Positions 46,901 to 58,070 of a DNA stretch of 64,000 bases are shown here, in pieces. The DNA comes from Spirodela intermedia (taxonomy: Eukaryota > Streptophyta > Magnoliopsida > Alismatales > Araceae): the NCBI GenBank assembly GCA_902729315.2, contig LR746268.1, positions 6,493,501-6,557,500 of the forward strand, written 5' to 3'. The notes under the pieces are model-generated. The model saw nothing but the letters and a program-made list of their open reading frames with translations, did not search any database and was not told the DNA's origin. The position numbers were made by a program, and so were the translations under genes. How positions within the stretch are numbered: position 1 is the stretch's first letter; each line of letters opens with the position of its first letter.

Positions 46901-49673
46901 ATAGCAAGTATAGGTTAAATAGTTAAACATATGACAAACCTTGAAATCGAAATGAGCTAATGTTCTTAAAGCAAGTTGAGTGAGAGATGAGCTGCCAATC
47001 TCTGACATTTGCTGGGCATGGTTCGTGATATTTACACGACCAGTACCTATCGCAACAGAACCCCTAGCCTGTGGATAAGGGATCCTCGAAAGTGCCAAAG
47101 AAATGCAATCCAGTAGCCGCTCTTGCACATTTGACAGTAATGATGGAATACTGAAAGAAAACATGACGTTGCAGTTCAAGGAACATCTATGCAGTAAGAA
47201 AGAAAGAGAAAATTATACTTAAGGAAGCAGTGAAGAATATGGCATACCTGACAGTGATTTGTTCAAGTGCTTCGACTAGAGTGGGAGAAAGACCAGAAGA
47301 GAACATGGCATCTAGTAAAGCACGTACGTGAGGTTCCATTGCAGTCTTCATGGCGTTTGCAAAGCTCCCCACACAAGCCAATGCCTCTTGGGAAGGTTTA
47401 CCCCTTCGTGGGGCAATCTGTGGCCATACAATAAGTAAGAACAATTAGATGGCAATAACAATTGAGGACAGCACAAGATTTAAAGAAAATGGTAATAACA
47501 TACAGCCTCGCGCAGGTGCGAAGTGATTGTAGGCAAATATTGAACTAGTTCCCCATCCAGCGCACCAGCCATTTCTCCAAGAGCTATGAACCCACTGGCA
47601 CGTTCAGCTGGGTTGCGCAAGACAGCTAAAATGTGGTCCATGCAAATCTATATTGAAAACGATATCCAATCAAGACATGAGAAAAAAAGATACAATCTAG
47701 AAAACACTTATGCAGTTACCTAGTTTACCCATTGGTACGAACTACAAATGAGCGAATGGAATATGTGACAAGGTTCTTAAAAAAAATCAACAAAGTTCTG
47801 TTCCAGTCAATTCCAGAAATCTTTAAAGAATAAAAGACACAAATAAACCTTCAAATAGTTGGTGACAAAACGGTCACGCAAAAAATGTGCAATACGAGGG
47901 AGCAACGACGTTATGCTCAGACGAACGAGTGGGTCCCGGTGATCCATGTATCTCAGAAAGATATCCGCCACCTCTCTGTACCTTGACATCATAAATTCCC
48001 CAGTGTTCCTGAAAAGTAACACATTTTCTATAAGATAGCCTAACCATATACAACTGACATGAAATAAAGTTAATTTACCTCAACAGCTCTCCAAGAGAAA
48101 GCAATGAACCATGAATACTGGGAACCGATGCATTTTTTCCCAGCCCATCTTGTGTGGCTTCAAACATCACATAATACCTTGTCAAAGAGAGGATACATAG
48201 ATTAGACTAAAAAAGTTACAGAACAAAGAAGCAAGTACCAAGGGTGTAACAACAGAAAGAAAACTAGATAAAAACGTTCAGACATCAAGAGAAAGAGGAG
48301 ATCTGTCATACTCAAACCACGAAGTTGCTCCATATAAAAACTTGCCACTTGAGGTTGTGAGAAAAACTCTACATAAATTACTTGGACTCACGAAGAAAGT
48401 CAACACATAAATGAAACGGAAAAACAACTTAGAAGATGCTAAAGTCAGAACGATCACATAAACTAGTAACAATCTGAATAAATCAACCAACAGGCACAGT
48501 TACAGGAAAAATTAGAAATTCCAGCATACCTTACATTCAAAATAATCCAAAACAAAAGTGATATCAACAGACAAACTGTCATAGCAAAAAAAATGAAACG
48601 GAACGAATTTTTTTATTTGTATAACATCCAAAAGCCAAGACCATGAGGATTCCTTACCTAATGGAAGAATGCACAAAGGTTCAACGGGAAAAGAAACGAG
48701 ATATTATGAAGTCCAAGGGTAATATCTCATTAGCAAAAATGCAGACGAAACCAAAAAAACACTCAGAACACATTTTTCTATTGCAAAGACTAAAATCCAG
48801 GCAAAAAAAACCACACTGCAGAGAAACAGGTGCACAACCACGGATGATTATCCTCACAGATAATAATATTACAGCTCTCAAATAGCTAGCATACCATTGC
48901 ACTCGCCATCTTGTCTCACGCTTCTCTATGACACGAAGACAGGCTCGCAAAGCCTCTACAGCTCGTTCCCGAACAAACAATTTTGGATCCCTCAAAGCAA
49001 CCCATATGGCATCAACAAATTCAGGCACGTGAACATTAAAAACTGTTGAGGCATTTTCTGCCATTTCCTATAGGAGAAGAACAAGTAAATATTATTAAGC
49101 TGGACCAGCAAAAAGTGCATAACAATAAAAAATCTTGATCAACTACAGTAAACAGTTTTTCAGAATAGTCCATCAATTAGAAGGTGACAACCACACACAT
49201 TGAAAGATGACAAAAACGACTAGGAGGCAGCAATCAAATTTTGAACATCATTAAACTTACTTTTAAAATAAGACAAGCAGCAAAACGGCGATGCTCTATC
49301 CTGTCGCCCCGTAGCCAATCCAATGCAGTTTTCACCTGATCATTATCATTTAATTGATGAGTCTAATTTAAAGAAAATCAGAATCCAAGACATTCCAAAG
49401 GAACCAACAAACCTGACGCTCGACTTCATCTGCAGTCATTGTGCCCCCTGCACGGGCTAGATGACCTAGTACTTTACTAGCAAGAACGAGAACTTCATGA
49501 TCACGCTTTACCTCAAATACAGTTCGCAAGCAATTAGAAAATTTTGAGACCTTAGAAGCACCCTCCTCTAGAGTAACACCAATCAACTCATCTAGTGCCC
49601 TCAGAGCCGCCAAATTGTCGGCAACAGAATTACTTTCTAGAAGAGAAGGAATACGATCATATATTTGATCCAT
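22888..49673 (-). CDS. TOR: Target of rapamycin (TOR) serine/threonine kinase, complete from Met 1 to FATC
   Basis: This gene encodes the catalytic core of TOR complex 1, the cytosolic kinase that couples nutrients and energy to growth. I traced 56 coding exons on the minus strand; every junction keeps phase, and they sum to about 2,410 residues. Exon coordinates are given in the three block entries that follow. Order: HEAT repeats (about 1-1240), FAT (about 1250-1840), FRB (about 1846-1961), PI3K-like kinase (about 1985-2310), FATC ending NYVGWCPFW. All kinase motifs are intact, so the protein should be active. Oddities: the frame begins at MDQIYDRI, directly preceded by an in-frame TAA, whereas Arabidopsis and rice TOR have roughly 75-80 more N-terminal residues by my recollection. 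One intron uses a GC donor. Introns reach 2.1 kb and hold transposon remnants. Coding sequence is AT rich, unlike neighbours. Identity is certain; the exact N-terminus is not. Confidence 0.97.
25440..26330 (+). mobile_element. LTR-like transposon remnant in TOR intron 47
   Basis: The 1.77-kb intron between exons 47 and 48 contains TGATATCAGAGC at 26115-26126. This differs by one base from the usual initiator-methionine tRNA primer-binding site (TGGTATCAGAGC) of plant LTR elements. Around it a GTGGATTCAAGG-like phrase recurs about six times between 25968 and 26235. No coding domain or second LTR is visible, so this is at most a fragment of an element. Confidence 0.35.
29040..34700 (-). other. 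TOR: TOR exons 29-42: FAT domain block
   Basis: Exons 29-42: 34566-34700, 34377-34438, 34092-34189, 33485-33594, 33229-33402, 33084-33149, 32557-32625, 32344-32454, 32002-32142, 31790-31918, 31531-31693, 31228-31439, 30168-30374, 29040-29153. They encode the FAT solenoid that clamps the kinase. Landmarks: [13 protein letters not shown] (exon 29), [13 protein letters not shown] (exon 32), [11 protein letters not shown] (exon 33), [15 protein letters not shown] (exon 37), LKLGTWQW (exon 39), [17 protein letters not shown] (exon 41). Exon 40 reads through a GGTGTAAT that looks like a donor; it is coding, because the frame stays open and the length fits the family. Confidence 0.93.
29184..29242. 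repeat. Short foldback with direct repeats in TOR intron 41
   Basis: ACCTTTGCACCA (29201-29212) and its perfect reverse complement (29221-29232) flank an 8-base loop. GCAAAGGTATCATCAGAA occurs twice, at 29184-29201 and 29225-29242. This looks like a small foldback element or a replication-slippage product within the intron. Confidence 0.7.
34822..49673 (-). other. TOR: TOR exons 1-28: HEAT-repeat block
   Basis: Exons 1-28: 49413-49673, 49261-49335, 48895-49067, 48079-48177, 47849-48008, 47504-47647, 47248-47417, 46940-47150, 46597-46797, 44297-44449, 44001-44122, 43350-43452, 43195-43290, 42333-42463, 41701-41803, 41441-41623, 41252-41344, 41130-41165, 39860-39958, 39585-39686, 37826-37988, 37599-37723, 37452-37504, 36741-36864, 36476-36661, 35210-35362, 34992-35144, 34822-34893. 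They encode alpha-helical HEAT repeats that bind RAPTOR. Landmarks: [10 protein letters not shown] (exon 1), REVAVATLG (exon 14), [11 protein letters not shown] (exon 16), ALNDEFRTH (exon 21). Exon 18 has only 36 bases. The longest intron is 44450-46596 (2.1 kb). Exons 19-21 are separated by 1.2-kb and 1.6-kb stretches with no other coding signal. Confidence 0.93.
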
Positions 49674-51989
49674 TTAAGAAAACAGTCCGCCAGTGTCCTC
49701 TTTCTCAAAACCCAATTCTGAATCGCCCTAAAATTACAATTTACAGAAAAACAAGATCAGAGGCATGACTATAATTACACATGAAGAATCATAAGATTTC
49801 AATAAATATGCTGATAAAAATATAATGCCATGAAGGAAACCAACGCAAAAAAAAAAAAGAAAAATGTCGTGTAATTTTCAAAAGAATTACACAGGAAACA
49901 GTGAATATTTCGAGATAACAAAAGAGGATCCAATCATTCTGTACTTCATAACTGAAAACCGAAAATATTAAGTATCATTCTATGAACGTAATGATTAAAA
50001 ACAAGAGTGCGACTACAGTATAATCCAAGGAGAAAACTAAAAAACCTAAATTGTATTCTGCCACTACAATCGTATAACAAAATAAGGGAATAGAAAAGAT
50101 CGGACGAGGTTCACAGGCCATGTACCACGTACTATAATTAATATCTCTGTTTCAGAAAATGAGAGTTCCTTAAATCTTGGAAACTCTGCTTGGCATGCTT
50201 CAAATGGCTCTTCATTATCCCCTCTCTTTCAGGGGGCAGGGCTTGCTTAGCTAAACAAAAATTGTTGTCATATTGAGACGTTATAATCATTTAAAACCAG
50301 ATAATCCAACGGGCTGGGAACGAATTGGCTAAATCTAAAAGGATAAGGCGATCATGATGTGCTCGATCGTCATCATATTTCAAGCAGTTTTATCTAAACC
50401 CGATAAACTCTATGCAGTTCAATATGAGCGAATGCAGGAACATTCCAAAATTCAATCCGAAAGTTTTTTCTCATTATCCCGCACATTTGAGATGCAAAAC
50501 TTGATGAGAATGACCAGGTATCAGCCAACTATGATGAGTTCGAGCAAGTCCAATCAGAATCGGCCATTTCAAACAGATCAATCACAAAAAAGAAACCGAG
50601 TTTAGCAATAATGTAGGATTCAATATAAATATCAATGGCGATCTGACGCCTCCCCAAAATTGAAAAAAGGATAGGGTTCCGATTCTGCTTTAGATCATAC
50701 AATTCTGGGTCCCATGGTAGGAGTTCCATGCAACATATCTTCTAAACTTCACCCAAAACCCTCTCATCTTCATTCGCAAATCCATGATAATTATCTCTTA
50801 CGTCTTTAAAAAAAGTGGCACTAAAATCAGAACGATAGATGTCCAGTAAACAAAGTGTATTTCATCTATAGGTAAATGATAAAATCTTACCTAGACATTT
50901 CTTACATTCTCTGACAAGCTGGAAATCTCAATGTTCCTCATCAAGCACTACCTTTTAACGCTCAAATAACATTCAAAAAGGAAAAACCATTTTCATTTCG
51001 TTGAAGTAAGAATGATGTTGACACTATCTTTCACACATTGCGTCCATGGAACTCGAGCATGTTTTCTTCCATCCATACCACGTTAAAATGGGAAAATAAA
51101 ACGCTACAATTCGTTCGACCGAGTGTAACACTTTTTGGAATATTGGCCTAATCATCAATGAGCTCATTTCCAGTACAATGCCTCAATTTTTTTCATGAAA
51201 TTTTTACTTAGAAGATTACTATCACGAAATTCAAGAGCATTCTCTTAAAACAGTCAGAGTGCACCGTTGGCTTCAGAATTTCACGAATTCATGGTTTTCA
51301 TTTTTTTTCCGTGTAATCGTATGAAAACTCCCAGGAAGTTATCAGCATCCATAACATAATCGTATGAAAACTATAAGAAAATATTTAAAAATAAATGTGA
51401 ACATTGTCCAGGAGAAAGATGTTTCCGATTGATAAGAAAACACCCAATGATAAAGAGACATTTTGAAAAGAAGATTTTTCACGGTTTTAAGCATCAACTT
51501 CTTAAAACATTTGAATTCTCTCCGAGGCGGGACGTGAACTGAGTGTAGCCCAGTAGGCCATGCCAACATCCCCCCAACCCAATCCCTGCAGAAACCACGT
51601 CGTAATTTTGACGACACCTACGACTAGTTTCTTTCTTCTGGGTTTAACATGCAAAACAATAAGGAAAAATATTCAACATTTTGCGAAATGCACAGACAGA
51701 CAGAAAAAGACTTGCGTACGAGAGTTCACCCCACATAACACATGCCACAAACAGTTTCACTGTACAATCCAACCTGCAACCATTCGCGCAACAAGTGACG
51801 GGCATTTATCAAGCGGGCATGCATCTCTGCCCCATATAGCGTCCACCTTGGCTGCTACGCCGTTTAGCCATATATGTTCCCAAGTGCAGAGAAAAAAATA
51901 ACTCAAGCAAACATTAATTCGATGCATAGCATTATGGATGCCAACATAAATAAGGACATACAAGCATAGACAGGGCGTCAGGCACATAC
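49674..51989 (-). other. Probable 5' leader intron of TOR
   Basis: No coding exon is supported in this 2.3-kb AT-rich stretch. A fair acceptor (TAATTTTAG) lies near 49730 on the minus strand. From it the TOR frame reads a few codons and stops at a TAA (49674-49676) immediately before the ATG. A donor-like site at 51988-51989 could mark the other end of a leader intron. Other open frames (50529-50729, 51342-51617) show no known motif. Confidence 0.4.
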
Positions 51990-52075
51990 CCTTTATCTCA
52001 AGAACGGCACCAGGTCGAGATTGCCCAGATGACAACAACGGCACTGAATCAGGAATGCAGAGCACGGCGATGGAG

Positions 52076-52108
<33 letters not shown>

Positions 52109-52210
52109 TGCTGAGGAAGAACATCCGAACCCACGGCGACGGATAAAAACCACAGTAGAACGACGAGATCGGAGAAGATCACGAGGGAGCGGGGCTCTAC
52201 GTCACGGTTA
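51990..52210 (-). other. Candidate non-coding first exon of TOR with triplet repeat
   Basis: On the minus strand this GC-rich segment ends in GAGATAAAGG followed by a GTATGTG donor at 51988-51989. It sits where the TOR leader should be. One frame is open and would give a run of 12 serines, but it has no ATG and is closed upstream by a TAG, so I treat it as leader. The right limit is a guess. Confidence 0.35.
52076..52108. repeat. (GAC)11 trinucleotide repeat
   Basis: Eleven perfect GAC units (GTC on the TOR strand), within the candidate TOR first exon. Confidence 0.95.
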
Positions 52211-53159
52211 GGGCTCCGAGCAGGGATGGCGCTGGGTTAGGGTGTAAGGGTTCCAGGGGAGAATGAAAATAGTGAACAAGCACTACCCACAGGATTATGC
52301 GCACCGGCGCAAAGACGACGAGCACAGGGGACAAACCTGACCAAAGCAAATGGCGATGACGACGCCGATGGACGACCATACAGCGGGGCGAGCCTAACTT
52401 GAACGGCGGCTGGAGGTCAATGGCGCCGGAAGATGGGATCGGCGACCAACGGTACTACTCTTCAGGTTACAGAGCCCTATCCCCCATCATATACCCCATA
52501 CCCACGGGAACCTGACTGTGAGTGACCCGACCCATGACGGACCAAGGAATGTTCTTTCCGCCATTACCACATCCAGTTATCTCCGATTGCCCCTGGCTTT
52601 GAAATAGTGCCCATACTTGGGGGGCAATATTCCAAAGGCAATAAACTACAGGTATCCCTTGCATATTTTGCTTTTCTTTAACACGTGTCCTATATTAATC
52701 CGTCGCGGCCCATAAGGCACTTTTGGGCCGGTCCATCCCGCCTGATCACCCCCCCCCCAATTTATTTAAAATTACGGACTGCCCCCTAAACTTGTGTAAA
52801 CTAATTTTCCGGACAAAAAGATTATCTATGTAAAATATTTTGCATGGGAAAAAAGGGGCAGCAAAAGTGACCGAGATATTTCCTAAAATACAGCCACGCT
52901 GACTATGGATTGACTACCAGTGAAGACGTCAACATTTTGACTTTCATTCATTTTGATGGCCCAAAGGAGGCCCAATTCAATTAGTAGACCATGTTCAATT
53001 AAAAAAATGTTCTTTTATAAAATAATAATTAATTAACTATTTATTCTAATATTTTTTAGATTACCAAATTTGGGTAACAGCATCTTCTCCCTCCCAAAGA
53101 CACGATGAGAGTGGAAATCTTGCTTTATTCTATTAGAGATCTCAAATATGAGAACTACT
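52211..53159. other. Upstream flank of TOR, no gene seen
   Basis: A GC-rich part (to about 52,450) is probably the TOR promoter. The remainder is AT rich with a C-run near 52750. No exon is supported on either strand. Confidence 0.5.
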
Positions 53160-53410
53160 ACTGGAGGGATTGGGAGCTATGTCTGCTCCATGATTTCCCC
53201 TTGATTCACTAGAGAACCATCTCATAGGGAGATTGTGAGTGCTCTAGCTTCATGATTCCTTGACTTTGTTCACTTTTTGATAGAGGGATCACAAACTCTT
53301 ACTTGGCTCCACCTACATTTGTTGGAGAACTATTAGATAAAGAGGTTGTGCATGCTCCATCAATAACAAATGATTGAGCTTCATGATTTCAAATGCTCTT
53401 GATCCATAGC
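53160..53410. repeat. Possible degenerate tandem array, ~58-base period
   Basis: About four blocks share phrases such as GAGATTGTGAGTGCTC / GAGGTTGTGCATGCTC, GCTTCATGATT and GAGAACTATTAGATA, spaced about 55-65 bases apart. Similarity is weak. The array ends just before the retrotransposon's 5' LTR. Confidence 0.3.
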
Positions 53411-53475
53411 TAACATTAATAATGGTAAATAAAGAAGGCATGGGATTATTCCTTGTCAAGTTACTTATAGAATAT

Positions 53476-53863
53476 TGACAAGCCTGAGAAATCCTCATTG
53501 TCAACAAACCTAAGGCTTAACCACTATTAATTGTCATCATACGACATAACATGTTAGCAATAAGAGACATCAGCTAATAATTAACAAAAGCAGATGTCAC
53601 TTCAATGTTGCAAAGTAATAGATACAAATAGATAGCTCTGACAAAAGATTCAAGAGATTGACTATCTCTAATATAATCATTATCTAGATTTAAGTGTTAA
53701 CTTCCTCATCTCTAGTCCTTGAACTTGAACTCCTTCCACCTCTATCATCTTTCCTTCTCTGATACTTTGAAATCTCCAAAGACTTTTACATGGAAGCTTT
53801 ATCTAAGAAAGTTTTTTTGTCCCTAAGAGTATTATTTTCCTCTTCTTTTCTTGGGGAACATCA
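53476..53863 (+). repeat. 5' LTR of the Ty3/gypsy element
   Basis: Begins near TTGACAAGCC and ends in ...CATCA just before the primer-binding site. It aligns along its length with 58071-58523, with shared blocks such as TTAACCACTA-TTAATTG, AAAAGCAGATG, CTTCAAT and GTTTTTTTGTCCCT. The exact left border is uncertain by about 10 bases. Confidence 0.75.
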
Positions 53864-53866
53864 TAG

Positions 53867-53878
53867 TGATATCAAAGT
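53867..53878 (+). other. Primer-binding site (initiator Met tRNA type)
   Basis: TGATATCAAAGT, three bases after the LTR end. It differs from the standard TGGTATCAGAGC by two G-to-A changes and one C-to-T change, as expected of deaminated methylated DNA. Confidence 0.7.
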
Positions 53879-55140
53879 CATGCTGCCCAAAACCAACAAC
53901 CCTAAGATGGACCTCTTTGAGAAAAAGTTAGAAGATATTTGAAAGGTCAACACCAACTTTCAATGGAGCATGGTGTCATTGCAAACATAAGTCAACTCAT
54001 TTCAAAAATAAATCATGTGACTTTGACAAAATTAGGCTACATCACAAGTGCTCTCAACTACTTGTGGCAATAAAAACCTTCAAAGGATCCCCCTCACAAT
54101 AAGAATAAGATCAACTAATTTTTAAGAAAATTCAATAACAATCAGGTAGAGCTTGATGACTTGGAGGCAATGACCAAGTCAATAACCAATCTAATCATTA
54201 TAGCCCTCGTCATATTATACCTTCCCTTCACATAGAATCATGACACAAATGGCATAGACCCGAGATATTAGTGTTTAATTGTCATGATCCATAAGGTTGA
54301 ATTTTTCTAACATAATTGTATATCTCAATGCATCAACTCTCAATTGTGGAGAAATTGTCGACAACTTATACAAGCTTCAAGAGAAAAGCACTCACTTAAT
54401 TCAAATGAACTAAAATAGATGAATTCTTCCATACTTGATTAGACCTTTGGTGCTAGCTCTTTGAGCACTTCAACTCTAACCAAATATATTCTTTCTATCA
54501 AAAATTCTTAGACATCAAACATATAGGCTCTATCATAGAGTATTGAGAAGAGTTCAAGTTGATGATCGCAACCTCCAATCACCTCCTCAAACAAATTCTC
54601 AAAAGCACTTTCTTCAAAGGCTTAAGAGAGAAATTAAAGTTGAGATAGTTTTGCTCAAGCAAGTGGACATCAAGATCATGATGAGGACAACTCAAAAGGC
54701 CAAAATCAAACATACAGAGTTGAAGGAAACAACCACAAGGGGAACAAGTCATGGGTCCTCTACACTAGAAGTCTTGACCTCAAGTTGTAGTATTTGATGC
54801 CAACCATTTTTGGAGTATAGTCCCTCAATGAATCTTAGCGGTAAGGGAAGAAGGTCTAATATGGCTCTATAAGAACCAATTGTTAAAGACAACATACAAC
54901 TCCAATTAATGTCAATAGAGATCCAAGTCCAATAAGGTCAAATGCTTTATTTATGTTACAACAATAAATATTTATTGAACAATATTGTTGCAAACAACTA
55001 TAAGTCTTTGTCATTCAAGAAGAAATTCAAATGAAAGCTCCAAATAAAATTAGTACTTTAAAAAAATAAAATTAACCTTAATGAAGATGATGATTTTACT
55101 AACCTTAAAGTTAATATACTGATTAAAAAGTCTTTCACTC
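53879..55140 (+). pseudogene. Remnant gag region
   Basis: Expected position of gag. Short fragments such as MDLFEKKLEDI can be read near 53,910, but stops occur every 20-40 codons and no zinc knuckle is recognisable. An 84-codon open piece lies at 54543-54797. Assignment rests mainly on position. Confidence 0.45.
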
Positions 55141-57930
55141 AAGCTTTCAAGTTCTAGAGAAGATCAGCAAATATTTTGTTATGATTTTGGTAGACACACA
55201 GAGCTCTCACAATTTCATCTCATAAGTGACTGTTGACAAATTCAAGCTTCTAACTTTAATCATCTCTTCCTTCTAAGTTGTCACGGGGATGAGAGATAAG
55301 GTATAAAGAGCCTTAACATATTATAATATTTTTCTTGAACTATAAATGCTACATGTCGACAAAGAGTTTATAGTATTTTCTTTGATGACTATAGATCTTA
55401 TGTTTAGACTACAATAGTTAAACATACTATAGAAGGTCAAATTAGATTTCATAAATTATACATCTTCTATCACCACCAAGGATTAGTGGATCATCTTATA
55501 AACACAAGCTCCAATTCACTAGCAACATTCTACAAGCCCATAACTTTGATGATCAAATTGTTCTAGATTATGAAAAAGGATGATCAACTAAAGACGTCTC
55601 TTTCTAAAATATTTAGAAATATTTGCTTCAAGAGAAGGTCTACCTTCCTTCCATGACATCAATCACTCTATCTAACAAATTGGGGGCATTTGACCCATCA
55701 AAATTTGACATTTTTAGTACCCTTACTTTTAGAAGATACAAAATTGAGAAGATGGTCTAGGAAATACTGACAATAAGTGTGATAACCCTCACAATCTTAT
55801 ACAAGCTTAACTTTGTTGCTTTGAAATAAAGACAAAATGTGATATTTTTGTTTCAATTGTAAAGTAGTAAATTAGGCGATTATCTTGGTGATTTCTAATT
55901 TTGATCATTAAAAACTTATTATATGAGTTACATAGCACCACTACCTTCTCAAGCCTAAATCTTTGATTCAACTATCACCATATTAGAATTAAGTGAGGAT
56001 GTGCCTAAAACATCTTTTAGGAGTCACAAAAGACACTATGAATTCTTCGTAATGTCATTTGAAATGTCCAATGCATCAACGACATTCTAGACACTTATGT
56101 CTTGTATTTTTAGTCATCTCTTTCACAAATTAGTTTTTATTTTCTTTGATCACCTCTTAGTATACAACAGATATCATGATTTACATCGAAAGTACACCTG
56201 TCAAGTCTTCTCCTTTCTCTACAAGCACCAACTCCACATCAATCCTATAAGTGTGTCTTTGATTAGACAAAGCTTATTTACTTAGGCCACGAGATATTCA
56301 CAAGGGACATTTGTCAACAATGACGATGTAAAAAACTATTAAAAGCTCACCTCTACTCACCATTTTCTAAGTGCTCCATGGGTTTTTCGGCCTCACTAGA
56401 TATTATCAAAGGTTCAACACAAACTATGACTCCATCATGTGGCCTTTGAAACAACTATTAAAGAAAGATACTTTCTAATAGAGTAAGAAGTCAATCACAA
56501 CCTTCTAACCCCTTAAGGTGGTACTCACCAACCCTTATGTGATGACTTTTCCTAACTTTGCAGATCCATTTGAGTTGGAAGTAGGTGCGTTGGGTCTTCC
56601 TATTGAGGCAGTGCTCATATAAAAAACATTGACCAATCATCTTTTTTAGCCAAACCCTTTCCTTCATGGGACACTTAATAATGGTGTATGAGTGAGAACT
56701 AATGACAATCATCATCATAATTTTAAAGTGGTGACATTATCTACTTAGTTATAAATTCACGATCTTTACATATTAACGAAACATAAAATATATCTTTGAA
56801 TAGCAACATCATATTTTCAAATATGATAAATAGTTATATAAGATTATGAGCTTAAACTTTAAAGTTTACTATAAGATGAGCAAGGACAACAAGGCTGCAT
56901 ATGCATTCTCTAATTGACCTCAATCCAACCAATCATAATCAATGACCATAAAAGACTTAGAGGTCATAATCAGCCAGTCACACTAAGTGAAGAGTTTTGA
57001 CATGACCTCTACCTCTCTAAAATCTTTTTGGCTCTTGATGATATGATATGTGTTTGAGAAGATGTTTCAATGGACTTCATCAAATGACTTTCTTAATAGA
57101 CTAAGCAAATGTGTACTTCAATGCCTCAAACACCCCTTCATTGTGTTGGAAGTCATTGTATTATTTATCAAGAAAATTGTGTCTCAATGGTATTCTATCC
57201 TCCATCCTTACAAACAAAGATTGTATCTTCGTGAATAATTTTTAAAAGAATTATTTTAAATCCTAGGGTCATGTATTTGTTGAGTAAATACATATCACCC
57301 CTAGGAGAATGGCCAAACTAAAATGGTCAACTACAACTTGGAAGCATAATTGTGATCCCTTGTCAAAGAATTGTCATGCCCGTGGGTCAAGTGTTTAGCT
57401 TGGGCAAAGTTCTAGTTCAACATGAACTTCAACTCCTCCACTAGCACCACTCCTTTTTGGGTTGTATACAGTCACAAGCCTCCATCTCCCATAGTATACT
57501 CCCACTCTGCCAAATTAGATGCAATCAAGCATCAATTGCAAGATTAAGATGTTTTGACGAGCTGAAGCACCACCCTAACTTTGCCTAAAATCGTATGAAA
57601 GTATATGTCAACAAGAAGTGATGGGAGCTAGAGTTCAACATTGAGGACCTCGTCTTCCTCTAACTTCACCTCTTTTGCCAAACCTTGCTCAAAGGCTGGC
57701 CCAATTATAAACTAGGCCCATAGTAGTATAGGTCGTTTGTGGTCCTCCAAAGGATTGACATAGTGGCTTATCACCTAGATCTATTAGCCTCTTCTAGCAC
57801 CTACTCAATCTTCCACATGTTGCAACTCAAAAAAGCCCTCAACATCAATAATGATGGACACCCAAGCTCTACCCTCTGCCTTCGAATTGTATGACTCCTT
57901 CAACCTAGTGGAACTCCTCAACACAAAACA
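55141..57930 (+). pseudogene. Remnant pol: protease, RT, RNase H, integrase
   Basis: Protease: VDTQSSHNFIS near 55,190-55,222, where active elements have DTG. Reverse transcriptase: HYEFFVMSFEMSNASTTF then, after a stop, FIFFDHLLVY around 56,050-56,165, where the catalytic Asp pair is broken. RNase H region: about 56,350-56,720, badly broken. Integrase C-terminal half: HPFIVLEVIVLFI (57,130-57,175), a decayed YHP-x-NGQT region (about 57,285-57,315) and TPFWVVYSHKPPSP (57,445-57,490). The gypsy tail YHLDLLASSSTYSIFHMLQL lies at about 57,760-57,820. Many stops and frameshifts occur; it is not functional. Confidence 0.8.
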
Positions 57931-58057
57931 AAGCTCACATAGACTTGAAGTGCTTATTCAGTGAGATAACTAACACCCTTTCAAAGCAACTTAGAAACCT
58001 ACTTGCAACATCCTCCAATAGTTTCCTCACCTTCAATTGTGGTTGAAATCAATATTC

Positions 58058-58067
58058 GAGGGAGGAA
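58058..58067 (+). other. Polypurine tract
   Basis: GAGGGAGGAA directly before the 3' LTR, the expected plus-strand priming site. Confidence 0.65.
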
Positions 58068-58070
58068 TAT

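Noticed and set aside
51757-52182. A minus-strand open frame with a signal-like start and 12 serines
   Set aside because: It has no ATG at its start, a TAG lies just upstream, and the serines come from the GAC repeat. More likely a leader exon.
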